This document shows, in pieces, positions 39,520 to 49,976 of a stretch of 64,000 nucleotides of DNA. The notes under the pieces were generated by a model. It had not been told where the DNA came from, searched no databases, and worked only from the letters and a program-made list of their open reading frames with translations. This DNA comes from Yersinia hibernica (GTDB taxonomy: Bacteria > Pseudomonadota > Gammaproteobacteria > Enterobacterales > Enterobacteriaceae): assembly GCF_004124235.1 (NCBI RefSeq), contig NZ_CP032487.1:1674001-1738000 (forward strand). Direction: 5' to 3'. The first letter of the stretch is position 1. Each line of letters begins with the position of its first letter. The position numbers were made by a program, and so were the translations under genes.

Positions 39520-39837
39520 GTGAAATATTTATTGACAGTGGGCGCAGTGCTGGGCGTGAGCGCCGTATTTATGTTGTCGGGCTGCAGTTTGGTGCAACCG
39601 AAGAGTGAAACGTTGCATTACCAATGTGGCACCACCAAACTGAAAGTCATGCAGGATAATAAACAAGACAAAGTCAGCTTGATTTTAGATGGTAAACAGC
39701 TGAATTTGCCACAAGTGCGCGCGGCATCTGGGGCTAAATACAGTGATGGGCGTTATACTTTCTGGTCAAAAGGAAATACCGCTTTTGTTGAACGTGACGA
39801 AAAAGTCATTATCAATGACTGTGTTTTGATCAAGTAA
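39520..39837 (+). CDS. mliC: C-type lysozyme inhibitor lipoprotein MliC
   Basis: 105 residues. Signal peptide with lipobox LSGC (C22), then a small beta-barrel holding YQCGTTKLKV and a paired C-terminal cysteine in INDCVLIK. MliC in the outer membrane blocks host lysozyme; the gene lies after anmK as in E. coli (ydhA). Start is GTG at 39520 with AAGGA upstream. Confidence 0.92.
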   Translation: MKYLLTVGAVLGVSAVFMLSGCSLVQPKSETLHYQCGTTKLKVMQDNKQDKVSLILDGKQLNLPQVRAASGAKYSDGRYTFWSKGNTAFVERDEKVIINDCVLIK

Positions 39838-39927
39838 TCAGGCGGTTGTCGGCTCAGGGTGATTGTGATTCTGCGGCTGCAAGGGCAGAATGATAATCAC
39901 TGCTTTCCAGTGCGTAACAGAGCTTAT

Positions 39928-40581
39928 ATGACTGACAATAATGAATTTGATGTTGCAGATTTGCGCCGTGAATATGTTCGTGGCGGCCTGCGCCGCAGTG
40001 ATTTAACCGAAAATCCATTGGAATTGTTTGAGCGCTGGCTAAAGCAAGCTTGTGATGCGCGCTTGCCTGATCCGACGGCCATGTGTGTGGCCACCGTTGA
40101 TGCGAGTGGCCAGCCATATCAGCGCATTGTGCTGCTAAAACACTATGATGATCAGGGTTTGGTGTTCTACACCAACTTGGGCAGTCGTAAAGCGCAGCAA
40201 TTAGCTGAAAACCCGCATATTAGCTTGCTATTCCCCTGGCACATGCTCGACCGACAGGTCATTTTTCTGGGGCAAGCTGAGCGCCTGTCCACCCTCGAAG
40301 TGCTGAAATACTTCAGCTCCCGCCCCAAAGATAGCCAGATTGGCGCGTGGGTATCCCAGCAATCTTCACGGATCTCCGCGCGTGGCGTGCTGGAAAGTAA
40401 ATTTCTTGAGTTGAAGCAAAAATTCCAGCAAGGTGAGGTTCCGTTGCCCAGCTTCTGGGGTGGGTTCCGGGTTAAATTCGACTCGGTCGAGTTTTGGCAA
40501 GGGGGCGAACACCGTTTGCATGACCGTTTTATCTATCAACGGGATGCCAAAGCATGGAAAATTGACCGTTTAGCCCCGTGA
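39928..40581 (+). CDS. pdxH: Pyridoxine/pyridoxamine 5'-phosphate oxidase
   Basis: 217 residues, matching E. coli PdxH (218). FMN-binding split barrel with [19 protein letters not shown] and the C-terminal [13 protein letters not shown]. It makes pyridoxal 5'-phosphate, the cofactor of SufS among others. The start at 39928 fits the family; the longer reading from 39859 is unsupported. Confidence 0.96.
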   Translation: MTDNNEFDVADLRREYVRGGLRRSDLTENPLELFERWLKQACDARLPDPTAMCVATVDASGQPYQRIVLLKHYDDQGLVFYTNLGSRKAQQLAENPHISLLFPWHMLDRQVIFLGQAERLSTLEVLKYFSSRPKDSQIGAWVSQQSSRISARGVLESKFLELKQKFQQGEVPLPSFWGGFRVKFDSVEFWQGGEHRLHDRFIYQRDAKAWKIDRLAP

Positions 40582-40609
40582 AGATGATGAAATAATTGTG
40601 GTTAAACCT

Positions 40610-40636
40610 AGCGCTCGCGGGACGGGCGCTTTATTC
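40610..40636 (+). terminator. Terminator after pdxH
   Basis: AGCGCTCG-CGGGA-CGGGCGCT 8-bp stem followed by TTATT. Confidence 0.6.
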
Positions 40637-40714
40637 TATACCTTCCTTGAGCACCCCTCGTAAAATACAAATTTTGTACCAGACAATGTTTGGTAAAAGA
40701 CAATGGAGTCGTTG

Positions 40715-41989
40715 ATGACCAGCAGCAACCTGATTAAACAATTGCAAGAGCGGGGCCTCGTTGCCCAGGTGACGGATGAAGACGCGTTAGCAGAGAGACT
40801 GGCGCAAGGGCCAATTTCACTGTATTGCGGGTTTGATCCGACCGCAGACAGCTTGCATTTGGGCCATTTGGTTCCGTTGTTGTGCCTAAAGCGTTTCCAA
40901 CTGGCAGGGCATCGCCCGGTTGCTTTAGTCGGTGGTGCGACCGGTATGATAGGTGACCCCAGCTTCAAAGCCAGCGAGCGTAAGCTGAATACGGAAGATA
41001 CCGTGAATGAGTGGGTGGAGAAAATCCGCCGTCAGGTGTCCCCATTCCTGGATTTTGATTGTGGTGAAAACAGCGCGATTGCCGCTAACAACTACGACTG
41101 GTTTGGTGGCATGAATGTGCTGACTTTCCTGCGCGATATCGGCAAGCACTTCTCTGTTAATCAGATGATTAATAAAGAGGCGGTAAAACAGCGCCTGAAT
41201 CGTGACGATAGCGGTATTTCATTTACTGAGTTTTCCTACAACCTGTTGCAGGCTTATGATTTTGCTTGCCTGAATAAAGCACATGGCGTGGCATTGCAAA
41301 TTGGCGGTTCTGACCAATGGGGCAATATTACCTCCGGTATTGATTTGACTCGCCGTCTTCACCAGCAGCAGGTTTATGGCTTGACTGTTCCACTGATAAC
41401 CAAAGCCGATGGCACCAAGTTTGGTAAAACCGAAGGTGGTGCTGTGTGGCTTGACCCGCAGAAAACCAGCCCTTACAAATTCTACCAATTCTGGATTAAC
41501 ACCGCGGATGCTGATGTTTATCGCTTCCTGAAATTCTTTACTTTCATGAGCTTGGAAGAGATAAACGCGCTGGAAGACGAAGATAAAAACAGTGGCAAAG
41601 CACCACGTGCGCAGTATGTGTTGGCAGAAAATGTCACCGGCATGGTGCATGGGGCGGAGGGGCTGGCGGCAGCTAAGCGCATCACTGCCAGCTTGTTCTC
41701 GGGTGATTTACATGAGATGACCGAAGCTGACTTTGCTCAGTTAGCCCAAGACGGGATGCCCACTATCGAATTGAGCCGTGAGGCAGATTTGCAACAGGCT
41801 TTGGTTAATGCCGAACTGGTTCCCTCCCGTGGTCAGGCGCGCACCATGATTAGCTCCAATGCGGTGGCTATCAATGGCGAGAAGCAATCAGATCCGGAAT
41901 ACACTTTCACTGAGAGTGACCGGTTATTTGGGCGCTATACCTTATTGCGTCGTGGCAAAAAACATTATTGCCTGATTAGCTGGCGATAA
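40715..41989 (+). CDS. tyrS: Tyrosyl-tRNA synthetase
   Basis: 424 residues, as in E. coli TyrS. Class I motifs: HIGH variant HLGHLVPLL and KMSKS variant KFGKTEGG; a C-terminal S4 RNA-binding domain (about 355-424). Start at 40715 ([10 protein letters not shown]) with GGAG upstream. Gene order pdxH-tyrS-pdxY-gstA equals E. coli. Confidence 0.98.
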   Translation: MTSSNLIKQLQERGLVAQVTDEDALAERLAQGPISLYCGFDPTADSLHLGHLVPLLCLKRFQLAGHRPVALVGGATGMIGDPSFKASERKLNTEDTVNEWVEKIRRQVSPFLDFDCGENSAIAANNYDWFGGMNVLTFLRDIGKHFSVNQMINKEAVKQRLNRDDSGISFTEFSYNLLQAYDFACLNKAHGVALQIGGSDQWGNITSGIDLTRRLHQQQVYGLTVPLITKADGTKFGKTEGGAVWLDPQKTSPYKFYQFWINTADADVYRFLKFFTFMSLEEINALEDEDKNSGKAPRAQYVLAENVTGMVHGAEGLAAAKRITASLFSGDLHEMTEADFAQLAQDGMPTIELSREADLQQALVNAELVPSRGQARTMISSNAVAINGEKQSDPEYTFTESDRLFGRYTLLRRGKKHYCLISWR

Positions 41990-41998
41990 GAGTAAAAG

Positions 41999-42030
41999 AA
42001 ATAAGGGGCGAAAATGTCCCTTATTTTTTT
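41999..42030 (+). terminator. Terminator between tyrS and pdxY
   Basis: AATAAGGG...CCCTTATT stem followed by seven T (42023-42030). Confidence 0.8.
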
Positions 42031-42061
42031 GCTGATGGGTTATTCACTTTAGGCCGTGTCA

Positions 42062-42922
42062 ATGAAAAATATACTTTCAATTCAGTCACATGTTGTTTTT
42101 GGCCATGCAGGTAATAGTGCGGCTGAGTTTCCTATGCGCCGGATGGGGGTGAATGTCTGGCCGCTAAATACCGTGCAGTTTTCGAATCATACTCAATATG
42201 GACACTGGACGGGGTGCGTCATGCCTGCCAACCATCTGACTGAAATTGTACAAGGTATTGCCGATATTGGTCGGCTGAAAGATTGTGATGCAGTATTAAG
42301 TGGTTATATTGGCTCCCCTGAACAAGGCGGCCATATTTTGGCGGCTGTCGCGCGAGTCAAACAGGCCAATCCCAGTGCTTGGTATTTTTGTGACCCGGTC
42401 ATGGGGCATCCTGAAAAAGGCTGTATCGTGGCCCCCGGGGTGGCGGAATTTTTCTGTAAAGAGGCTTTGCCGGCCAGCGATATCATTGCACCGAACTTGC
42501 TTGAGCTGGAGCAACTCAGTGGTGTGCGGGTAGAAAATGTTGAGCAAGCCGTTAAGGTGGCCCGTGACTTGTGTGCTAAAGGGCCAAAAGTGGTGTTGGT
42601 TAAACACTTAAGCCGCGCCGGTTATAACCCAGACTGTTTTGAAATGTTGTTGGTGACAGCGCAGGATGCTTGGCATATCAGCCGCCCGCTGGTGGATTTC
42701 GGCGCGCGCCAGCCGGTGGGGGTAGGTGATTTGACCAGTGGCTTATTATTGGTGAATTTACTCAAAGGTGAACCATTAGATAAAGCGCTCGCCCATGTGA
42801 CTGCCGCAGTATATGAAGTCATGCTGAAAACTCAGGAGATGGGTGAGTATGAACTTCAGGTGGTTGCAGCACAGGACGCGATTGTTCATCCTGCCTGTCA
42901 ATTTACGGCGACGAAATTATAA
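42062..42922 (+). CDS. pdxY: Pyridoxal kinase PdxY
   Basis: 286 residues from ATG 42062; GTG at 42056 is possible but is too close to the TTAGG ribosome site. Ribokinase fold with [17 protein letters not shown] and the catalytic end [14 protein letters not shown]. It salvages pyridoxal by phosphorylation, so with pdxH two vitamin B6 genes flank tyrS. Confidence 0.96.
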   Translation: MKNILSIQSHVVFGHAGNSAAEFPMRRMGVNVWPLNTVQFSNHTQYGHWTGCVMPANHLTEIVQGIADIGRLKDCDAVLSGYIGSPEQGGHILAAVARVKQANPSAWYFCDPVMGHPEKGCIVAPGVAEFFCKEALPASDIIAPNLLELEQLSGVRVENVEQAVKVARDLCAKGPKVVLVKHLSRAGYNPDCFEMLLVTAQDAWHISRPLVDFGARQPVGVGDLTSGLLLVNLLKGEPLDKALAHVTAAVYEVMLKTQEMGEYELQVVAAQDAIVHPACQFTATKL

Positions 42923-42973
42923 TCTATCGCTCAAGTGCCCCGCAAGCAGGGGCACGGTCAGTAAGCTAATCCA

Positions 42974-43582
42974 TTATTTCTTGGCATCTTCTGCGGCGAG
43001 GGCGGCTTTGACTGCCGGGCGCTCAGCCACACGCGCCATAAATTTATCTAAATGGCTACGTTGTTTAATATCAAGTTTCAGCGCATTTGCCCAGCGGGTC
43101 ACGGTAAATAAATAGGCGTCAGCCACACTGAATCTTGAGCCTAACAGATAATCATGTTTTGCTAATTCGCCATCAACATAGCTAAATTGTTTATCCAGGC
43201 GCTCACGGGCCATGGTTTTATATTCATCGGGTGTTTTAGGATTAAACAGTGGGCTGAAACCTTTATGTAATTCAGTCGCCACGAAGTTTAACCATTCAAT
43301 AGCATGATAGCGAGACAGAGTTCCTGGTGGGGCAATTAGGTGGCGATCAGGGACTTTATCGGCCAGATATTGCACAACAGCCACCCCCTCAGTGAGTAGG
43401 CTGCCGTCATCGAGCAACAGCGCAGGGACTTGTCCTTTTGGGTTGATGCTTAAATAGTCTTCACCCGTTTCCGTTTTTTTCGTCGCCAGATCGACGCTTT
43501 CAATACTGAAATCTAACCCCGACTCACGTAATACAATATGTGGGGATAAAGAGCAGGCACCGGGTTTATAGAACAATTTCAT
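42974..43582 (-). CDS. gstA: Glutathione S-transferase GstA (beta class)
   Basis: 202 residues. The beta-class catalytic cysteine C10 is in [15 protein letters not shown]; thioredoxin-like N-domain with [11 protein letters not shown], then an all-helical C-domain. AAGGAG lies 8 nt before the ATG at 43582. Convergent with pdxY. A 9-bp dyad CTACAGTGG/CCACTGTAG (43698-43724) stands upstream, of unknown role. Confidence 0.94.
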   Translation of the reverse strand: MKLFYKPGACSLSPHIVLRESGLDFSIESVDLATKKTETGEDYLSINPKGQVPALLLDDGSLLTEGVAVVQYLADKVPDRHLIAPPGTLSRYHAIEWLNFVATELHKGFSPLFNPKTPDEYKTMARERLDKQFSYVDGELAKHDYLLGSRFSVADAYLFTVTRWANALKLDIKQRSHLDKFMARVAERPAVKAALAAEDAKK

Positions 43583-43764
43583 CACAAACTCCTTAATCAA
43601 GCACTGAAAGAAAAAAGCTTCCTTAATCCTAAGGCGGGCAGACAAAAAATGCAGCCAGAGCAATGTAATATCATTATGCACTATATAAGCTGTTGGCCTA
43701 CAGTGGCAAATTGTCCCACTGTAGACCATCCATGACAGTTATTTTAGTCAATGGATATCAATTA

Positions 43765-44028
43765 TTACCGTGGTGGACGTGTGCTGATAGAGGAAGACCA
43801 GCTAAAGGTGGTGGTGCTTGGGGCGGTTTTTTTGGTTTTTTTGTCTACGCGGGTTAATTTGGCGACTTGTGCGCGGGCGCTCATGATTTTTTCTATTGCT
43901 TCGTCTTTCACTTTATTTTGTTCTGAGTTAGTTAATGCCCTTCCTAAATTGATTCTGGCCCTATCGAGTTGCGTTTTGACGTCGCGTTGCTCACTTTCGG
44001 TCATTTCTTTTAATGTCAGCTTTTTCAT
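43765..44028 (-). CDS. DUF3811 protein, YjbD-like
   Basis: 87 residues resembling E. coli YjbD: KEMTESEQRDVKTQLDRARI near the start, ALTNSE, then a Lys-rich part and FSWSSS near the C-terminus. Mostly helical and charged. Function unknown. In E. coli the gene lies elsewhere, so its place here is a local difference. The opposite-strand ORF covering it is a shadow. Confidence 0.75.
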   Translation of the reverse strand: MKKLTLKEMTESEQRDVKTQLDRARINLGRALTNSEQNKVKDEAIEKIMSARAQVAKLTRVDKKTKKTAPSTTTFSWSSSISTRPPR

Positions 44029-44159
44029 TTTTTTTGCCTTGTTTGCATCAGTCTTACACAGTGTACAACCTTATTCTGTGCGGCGATGTAAGAGATTGCG
44101 ATCTAGGCGACATTAATCACGATAAAAGCCTGTTACTGCTGCCGTCAAGCACAATAGGC

Positions 44160-44187
44160 CCGCTCTGCGCGCACTGACACAGAGCGG
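44160..44187. terminator. Hairpin after yohC
   Basis: CCGCTCTG...CAGAGCGG, a perfect 8-bp stem with a 12-nt loop, 21 nt after the yohC stop; no T run on the minus strand. Confidence 0.4.
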
Positions 44188-44208
44188 ATGCAGTAGTATG
44201 TGACGGTG

Positions 44209-44799
44209 TCACAATAATCGTGAGCCATACCCCCATAGTAAAACGGTCAGGCCAAGCAGTAATTCTAACACCAGGACGCCAATGGCAAAGGTGGAGCCGG
44301 AGAAGATAAAACCCTCTTGCCGGTCAATATTCAAGAAGGTGGGGATGGCCAAATACATCAAGTAACCGGCATAGCACAGTGCGATAACGCCGACCAATAA
44401 ACATAACCAGATAATCGGGTAGAGGGCGACAACCCCGGCCAAAAACATCGGGGTGGCAGCATAACCGGCAAATAGTGTACAACTTTGCCAGCTCGGGCGG
44501 CTTTCATAGCGGCGGGCCATCCAGTAAATCACCCGGCCCATCAGGGCGACGGCGGCCAGAATCAAAACATAGAAAATCACCGCGGAATAGAGCGCGGTAA
44601 CGGGCGTCAGTTTTATGGTCTGACCATCACCAAAATTCCAACCCACTTGAGTGGTGCCGATAAAGGCACAAATCACCGGAATGGCCGCCATCAGAAGAAT
44701 GTGATGCGCATACATATGGCGTACGCTTTCGCCCTCACGTTTGATCTGTTGCAGCTCTCGGCCGGGGTGGGTCATCAGGCCCCAAACATGGTTTATCAT
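44209..44799 (-). CDS. yohC: Yip1-family inner-membrane protein YohC
   Basis: 196 residues, very close to E. coli YohC (AAIPVICAFIGTTQVGWNFG is shared almost exactly). Five membrane helices of the Yip1 domain. Role in bacteria unknown. It is not beside gstA in E. coli. GAGGTG lies before the ATG at 44799. Confidence 0.88.
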   Translation of the reverse strand: MINHVWGLMTHPGRELQQIKREGESVRHMYAHHILLMAAIPVICAFIGTTQVGWNFGDGQTIKLTPVTALYSAVIFYVLILAAVALMGRVIYWMARRYESRPSWQSCTLFAGYAATPMFLAGVVALYPIIWLCLLVGVIALCYAGYLMYLAIPTFLNIDRQEGFIFSGSTFAIGVLVLELLLGLTVLLWGYGSRLL

Positions 44800-45026
44800 A
44801 CATCACCTCCTGTCAGTTATCGGCCACCAATAACTGATTAATATCATCCTGATATGCCCTCAGGATAAGGGTTAGCACTGTGCGGCCTAAGAAAAGTATA
44901 GTTTATTTTTTGCGCACTAATAATGTGAAGCAGTTCGCATTAATAAGGCGGGCTATATGTATAGCTTCAGCAAATGTTTAAGATAAATGAGTGACTTAAT
45001 AACGTTACTTTTAATAGGAGCTGGCT

Positions 45027-45383
45027 ATGGGTATTCAGGGAAATGATAGTCGAATCGACAACATAGAGTTTGCTGTGAGTGATATTGCTCGCACGAAGGA
45101 TTTCTATGGCAAGGTTTTCAACTGGCGCTTTACTGACTATGGGCCGCAATATTGCGAGTTTACCGATGGCCGGCTGACCGGCGGTTTCACCACCCAGAGT
45201 GTGGTTCAGCCCAATGGCGGGCCGCTAGTCATTCTGTATGCCGATGATTTGCAACAGATGCAACAGCGGTTAGAGGAGGCCGGAGCCGCCATTGTGGTGC
45301 CTATCTTTGCTTTTCCGGGCGGACGACGTTTTCACTTTACCGATCCCGATGGGTATCAGTTGGCCGTTTGGTCTGATAATTGA
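45027..45383 (+). CDS. VOC-family (glyoxalase-like) protein
   Basis: 118 residues with one vicinal-oxygen-chelate beta-alpha-beta-beta-beta repeat pair: IEFAVSDIARTKDFYGKVF at the N-terminus and FHFTDPDGYQLAVW at the C-terminus. The set of metal ligands is incomplete (no H in the first strand), so enzyme activity is doubtful. Substrate unknown. TAGGAG lies before the ATG at 45027. It ends in a strong shared terminator with dtpA. Confidence 0.8.
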   Translation: MGIQGNDSRIDNIEFAVSDIARTKDFYGKVFNWRFTDYGPQYCEFTDGRLTGGFTTQSVVQPNGGPLVILYADDLQQMQQRLEEAGAAIVVPIFAFPGGRRFHFTDPDGYQLAVWSDN

Positions 45384-45400
45384 CGGTGTGAATCAGAAAC

Positions 45401-45430
45401 AAAAAAGCGCTCCCGAAAGAGCGCTTTTGG
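45401..45430. terminator. Bidirectional terminator between VOC gene and dtpA
   Basis: AAAAGCGCTC-CCGAAA-GAGCGCTTTT, a 10-bp stem with A and T runs, between convergent genes. Confidence 0.9.
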
Positions 45431-45441
45431 TGAACGGATGA

Positions 45442-46965
45442 TTAAATCGCGGCGGCAGATGAGGTTTTTTTGCTCTCCGCTGGCGCTAAGGTCATACGAT
45501 ACAGTTTAGGGGCGGTTAACATCATCAGCACGGCGATGATGGCGGTCACAATACCAATTTGCATAAACACATGGCTGTAGATAGCCAGTGATGCATGGGC
45601 GTCAGTGATATCACTCGGGACGGCGGTTAAGGCGGCCACTTTACCGGCAATCAGGGCGGCGGCGGCGGTGGTCAGGAACCATGAGCCCATGATGAAGCCC
45701 ATCAAGCGCTGCGGCACTAACTGCGCAACCATCGCCAGACCCAAGCCAGAAATCATCAATTCCCCAATACTTTGCAGTGCATAGCTCAGAATCAGCCAGT
45801 TGACAGAGACAATCCCGTGTTCGTTAGCGAAGCTTGCGCCCCATGGCAAGACCAAGAATGCTGCAGAGCAAAGCACCATGCCGAAAGCAAATTTGTGCGG
45901 CATTGGCAGCCGGTCGCCCATTTTGTTATAGATAGCGGCCAATATTGGGCTGGCAACCATGATCCAGAATGGGTTCAGCGCCTGATACTGTTCTGGTTCG
46001 AAAGCAATACCAAAGATTGAATGCTCAACGTTGTGAATAGCAAAGAAGTTCAGCGAGGTGGGCATTTGGCTATACAGCACAAAGAACACCACGGCTTCCA
46101 GCATCAATAGGAACGCCACAATCATTCTGCGGCGGGCGGTGCCGTGCAGAGAAAATGTCTCTTTGGCAAAGATAAAGATAATGCCCAGAGAAACCAGCGC
46201 CAGCGCCCAGCGCGCAACAACTTGGTTGTGCAGCAACCAGCTCGACAGGGTGACCAGAGCAACCACACCAACCAGCACCAGCAGTAATTTTTTAATCTGC
46301 AATGGCGCGAAGTCAGGTTTAGAACCCTGGCTTTTCACCCACTTACGGCAGAACCAGAAGTTCACCAGAGTGATGAGCATCCCCACCACACTCAGAGAAA
46401 ATGCCACACTCCAACCATACTTAGCGGCTAACCATGGTGTCGCCAGCATAGAGAAGAACGAACCGATATTGACGGACATATAGTACATGGTGAATGCACC
46501 GTCCAAACGCGGGTCGTCTTTGTTATAGCAAGTCGACAGCAGGGAGGACGGGTTAGCTTTAAACAAGCCATTACCCACAGCAATGGTCGCCATGCCCAGA
46601 TAAACCCAGAAAATATCATGGCCGGAGTAGGCAATCATCGAATAACCGACTGCCAGTGTCAGTGCACCCAGCACGATAACGCGCTTCGCGCCAAGAACTT
46701 TATCCCCTAACCAGCCACCAATGGCGACAAAACCATAGACCAGGGCGCTGAAAGAGGAGAATAAGGTTATCGAATCGGCTTCGCTCATCCCAAGCATTTT
46801 TACCAGATAGACGGCCATGATCCCTTGCAGGCCGTAATAACCAAAACGCTCCCAAAGCTCGATTGAGAAAATCAGGTAAAACGCTTTTGGTTGCTTGAAA
46901 GCATTCAGGCTGATTTCGGGTTGACTGTTATTGGGTGGTTGTTGATTGTTGTTTGCTGTTGACAC
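45442..46965 (-). CDS. dtpA: Proton-dependent di-/tripeptide permease DtpA
   Basis: 507 residues from GTG at 46965, which is preceded by AGAGG and gives the E. coli DtpA N-terminus (STAN). A GTG at 46983 is a possible longer start. POT family with [10 protein letters not shown] on helix 1 and the signature [13 protein letters not shown]. About fourteen membrane helices. Imports peptides with H+. Gene order gstA-dtpA is as in E. coli apart from the three inserted genes. Confidence 0.94.
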   Translation of the reverse strand: MSTANNNQQPPNNSQPEISLNAFKQPKAFYLIFSIELWERFGYYGLQGIMAVYLVKMLGMSEADSITLFSSFSALVYGFVAIGGWLGDKVLGAKRVIVLGALTLAVGYSMIAYSGHDIFWVYLGMATIAVGNGLFKANPSSLLSTCYNKDDPRLDGAFTMYYMSVNIGSFFSMLATPWLAAKYGWSVAFSLSVVGMLITLVNFWFCRKWVKSQGSKPDFAPLQIKKLLLVLVGVVALVTLSSWLLHNQVVARWALALVSLGIIFIFAKETFSLHGTARRRMIVAFLLMLEAVVFFVLYSQMPTSLNFFAIHNVEHSIFGIAFEPEQYQALNPFWIMVASPILAAIYNKMGDRLPMPHKFAFGMVLCSAAFLVLPWGASFANEHGIVSVNWLILSYALQSIGELMISGLGLAMVAQLVPQRLMGFIMGSWFLTTAAAALIAGKVAALTAVPSDITDAHASLAIYSHVFMQIGIVTAIIAVLMMLTAPKLYRMTLAPAESKKTSSAAAI

Positions 46966-47503
46966 GGAAACCTCTGTTTTCACTACCTGACATAAATGAC
47001 AGAAAAGACAAAAGTGAATGCACGAAATGGCATCCTTTTGCGTTGTTATAAGATGTTTAGCGGCGGTTAATGTTCACTATCTTTGTCAATGAGACAAGTC
47101 TTTTGTAATGTTCTATTACATATATCTCTATCAGCGCGATAAAACTATGTTGCAAATGTTATGCAGTATTAACGCTTATGTTTTTGCTATTTGGCGAATT
47201 TTTGTTTTGCTTAAAAGCTGAGCTGATTTTGTTTAGTGATATATTCTGCTATTTGGCTGTTGAGTGGTTAATATTGTTATCTGTAGATGAATAACCAAAC
47301 CAATATTGTGCTTATTGCGAAAAGCCTGAAATTATCCAAAATGCGCTCAAATGTTAATCAATCGCAGGGCGGAGTTTAACCATAAACTGCAGGAGGTTCA
47401 CAACGTTGTGTAAATTTTTAGCCGCAAAAAGGCCCATAGCGCAAAACATTGCATAAGGGCACAGTGGTATACTGGTTATCATCATGAAAACCTGAGATTG
47501 TGT
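46966..47503. other. AT-rich divergent region dtpA-LysR gene
   Basis: 538 bp, AT-rich. It holds a perfect 12-bp palindrome CACAACGTTGTG at 47399-47410, 93 bp before the LysR gene, a fair candidate for its operator. No gene or repeat family was recognised. Confidence 0.4.
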
Positions 47504-48409
47504 ATGGATATCAAGCAACTTATCTATCTCTGTAATTTAGAGCGCGAGCGGCACTTTGGCCGAGCGGCTGAAGCCAGCTTTGTGAGTCAGCCGACATTGT
47601 CGATGCGCTTGAAGAATCTGGAGCGGGAGCTGGGGGTTGCACTGATAAACCGTGGCAATAATTTTGAAGGATTTACTGCGGAAGGTGAACGGGTTTTAGC
47701 CTGGGCAAGGGAAATTGTCTCTGTTTATCAAGGGTTGAAACTGGAAATCGAATCGCTAAAAAATGGTTTGAATGGCACCTTGCGTATTGGCGTGGTGCCG
47801 CAATGCAGTATCTCATTGGCACCGCTGCTAAAAAATGCCAGCGAGCGCTATCCCCAGTTGGACTATCAGGTATCGGTGTTAAGTGCGGATCAGTTGCTGG
47901 AGGCGCTGACTGGCCATTCAGTTGATGTGGGCATGGGCTTTTTTGAATTAGCCACATTGAATGGGCTACATTTTCAAACGCAATCCCTGCTTGATCGCGG
48001 GGTTGATGTCATCTTCCACCCGCAACATTTCCCCCAATTGATGGGCACTGAAGCATTAACATTGGCTCAAATTGCCCCATTGCCACTTTGTCTGGCAGAA
48101 CCTAGCCGCTATTTTCGCCGCTATCTGGATAATAGTTTTCGTGATGCGGGTCTGTCATTGCATGCCCGGCTGGAAAGCGCGTCTATATTTCAGTTACTGC
48201 AAGGGGTTTTTGTCGGGCTGGGTTGCGGCCTGTTTCCACAGGGCAGTTTGCTGGCGGAGATGTCGCCGGCGCTACAGCGCAGGCCCGTGAATATCCCCAA
48301 GATGAGCCGGCATGCTGCGGTGGTGGTGGCTGAACCAGGGCGGGTGACGCCGCTGGCCCAGCACTTCTTTGATGTCACCCAGGCGTGGCTGACTGCCCAC
48401 GAGGCCTAA
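47504..48409 (+). CDS. LysR-family transcriptional regulator
   Basis: 301 residues. Helix-turn-helix with RERHFGRAAEASFVSQPTLS and MRLKNLERELG, followed by a substrate-binding-like effector domain. The regulon is unknown. Start at 47504 (MDIKQLIYL) rather than the TTG at 47498. It converges on the CMD gene 13 bp away, so it does not share a promoter with it. dtpA is divergent and could be a target. It could not be matched to a named E. coli regulator. Confidence 0.85.
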   Translation: MDIKQLIYLCNLERERHFGRAAEASFVSQPTLSMRLKNLERELGVALINRGNNFEGFTAEGERVLAWAREIVSVYQGLKLEIESLKNGLNGTLRIGVVPQCSISLAPLLKNASERYPQLDYQVSVLSADQLLEALTGHSVDVGMGFFELATLNGLHFQTQSLLDRGVDVIFHPQHFPQLMGTEALTLAQIAPLPLCLAEPSRYFRRYLDNSFRDAGLSLHARLESASIFQLLQGVFVGLGCGLFPQGSLLAEMSPALQRRPVNIPKMSRHAAVVVAEPGRVTPLAQHFFDVTQAWLTAHEA

Positions 48410-48422
48410 AGAGCGGCGGTCA

Positions 48423-49634
48423 TCAAACCGTTCGCCCTAAAGTGTGGCGCAGGCGGTTGACCCAGCCTGCCGAGGCGACATGGAAGATAATACTGAGTAG
48501 CTGCCTATCACTGAGGCCCAGAGCCTGTAGCGGCGCAATATGTTGCTGGCTAAAGCGCTCTGGAGCACGGGTCAGTTCGGCGGTGAGCTGAATAAGTGGG
48601 TGGAACATGTGGTTCTGGGGCGGTATTGCCAGCGCATTATCAATCCCTGACTGCAGCGCGGCTAAGAACGCGGTATTTGCTGTCAGTTGCCGCCAATGAT
48701 GTTGATGTTTGGCTTGGCAGTAGCGGCTGCCATTGATGCGCGCACTGGCCAGCGACACTAACTCCAGCCAATCAGAGGGCATGTGCTGCGGGCGAGATAG
48801 CCGGGTGGTTATCGCGCGATAGGCTTGGAAACTCGCTTGATGATGTGCCAGTAACTGATTGAGTGTGATCTCGCTCTGCGCCGGGGAATCTGGCCCGGCC
48901 ACCGGCTTGTTTTCCTGCCGTGAGGGCAGCCAACCTTGCCAGTGCGGCTGACTTTGCGACACCGGGTCTGATGGTGCATCTTCCATCCGCGGGAAGCCGG
49001 GTAGTATGACGGTCGGATAGCCAGCTTGAGCAGAAAAGCCCGCGACCACGCGGGCCTGGAATCCGACAAAACCAATTATCTGCGATAAAACAATAATATC
49101 GCTATCCGTGAGCCCCACATCGGCCAATTGCTGGAGTGCATGCCGGTCAATTAATGTCGGTTGGCTGGCGAGTTGGCGAGCATATTGCGTGATTTGGGTG
49201 AGCCGGATATTGCTTTCCCGCGAGGCATCGGGGCTGGAAAGTGGTGTGAGGCGGGCAGCATAGTGGCTACATAAGCGCTGAATGCCGGTCACTTGGGCGA
49301 CGGTTAGGGCGCTGCTCAATCTGTCATACAGCGAAAATGTATTTTCACGATTTAGGTCAACAACCGGAGGGAACAGCGCCTGATACATGGCATCTGCCGC
49401 AGATAATATCGCGGTGTGGTGGTGCAAGGTGTCATCTAATACAGTGGGAATATTATTAGCTAAGCCCAGCAGAAAAATACCCTGTTCGATAATATTTCCC
49501 TCCTGATAGGTATTATCGATATCACCGCTATTTCCTGTGTTATTTTCGCCCGCCCCGCATGTTGCCAAAGCCCGGCCACTGCGCTGAGTCTCATGATACC
49601 AATGCGCATTATCTTGCCGTCTAAATTGCACCAT
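48423..49634 (-). CDS. Two-domain carboxymuconolactone-decarboxylase/AhpD-like protein
   Basis: 403 residues from ATG 49634, which has GGAGG upstream. It reads as two CMD-fold halves joined by a Pro/Ser-rich linker (about 225-265). The N-half has IIVLSQIIGFVGFQARVVAG, the C-half ASARINGSRYCQAKHQHHW. The CxxC redox pair of AhpD is not present: one cysteine remains in the C-half and none at the matching place of the N-half. It looks like a fusion of the two CMD proteins known from peptide-transporter operons, but no such transporter adjoins it. Activity unknown. Confidence 0.7.
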   Translation of the reverse strand: MVQFRRQDNAHWYHETQRSGRALATCGAGENNTGNSGDIDNTYQEGNIIEQGIFLLGLANNIPTVLDDTLHHHTAILSAADAMYQALFPPVVDLNRENTFSLYDRLSSALTVAQVTGIQRLCSHYAARLTPLSSPDASRESNIRLTQITQYARQLASQPTLIDRHALQQLADVGLTDSDIIVLSQIIGFVGFQARVVAGFSAQAGYPTVILPGFPRMEDAPSDPVSQSQPHWQGWLPSRQENKPVAGPDSPAQSEITLNQLLAHHQASFQAYRAITTRLSRPQHMPSDWLELVSLASARINGSRYCQAKHQHHWRQLTANTAFLAALQSGIDNALAIPPQNHMFHPLIQLTAELTRAPERFSQQHIAPLQALGLSDRQLLSIIFHVASAGWVNRLRHTLGRTV

Positions 49635-49976
49635 AGTGACCTCCGTTAGGGGCAGCAACACGCCAAAGTTAAAGGTGGATGAGTCACCACCGCGCTAGGT
49701 GATTGGTGTGGATAAATGAGCAAGAGGGTGGATATTGTGGTATCTGGCAGGCAGTTATGCAGAGTGTGAGGGGTCAACATCAGCGAGATATCCTGTTGTT
49801 TTATGGAGTGAACACAGTGGATATCATTGCTGATCGAGTTGGCGAGATAAAATAATGTTAAACCATAATTCATAACTAAAAGTAATAACATATTATTATA
49901 TATAACAAAAATGTCGTTACGTTAGTTGATAACTGGCTAAAGGGCGCGGGTAAGAATAAAAAATCTGCCAGTAGAC
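49635..49976. other. Intergenic region before the fimbrial locus
   Basis: 342 bp. Near 49955-49967 the minus strand shows a weak hairpin (TCTACTGGCAGA) followed by TTTTTT that may end the fimbrial transcript. Otherwise no feature was recognised. Confidence 0.35.

Noticed and set aside
43751..44116. Plus-strand ORF (121 codons) over the DUF3811 gene
   Set aside because: The minus-strand protein matches a known family and has a start and stop that fit; the plus-strand one does not.
47391..47460. Short leader peptide (TTG start after AGGAGG) before the LysR gene
   Set aside because: The frame is only 16 codons with a weak start and no sign of conservation; the AGGAGG may be chance.
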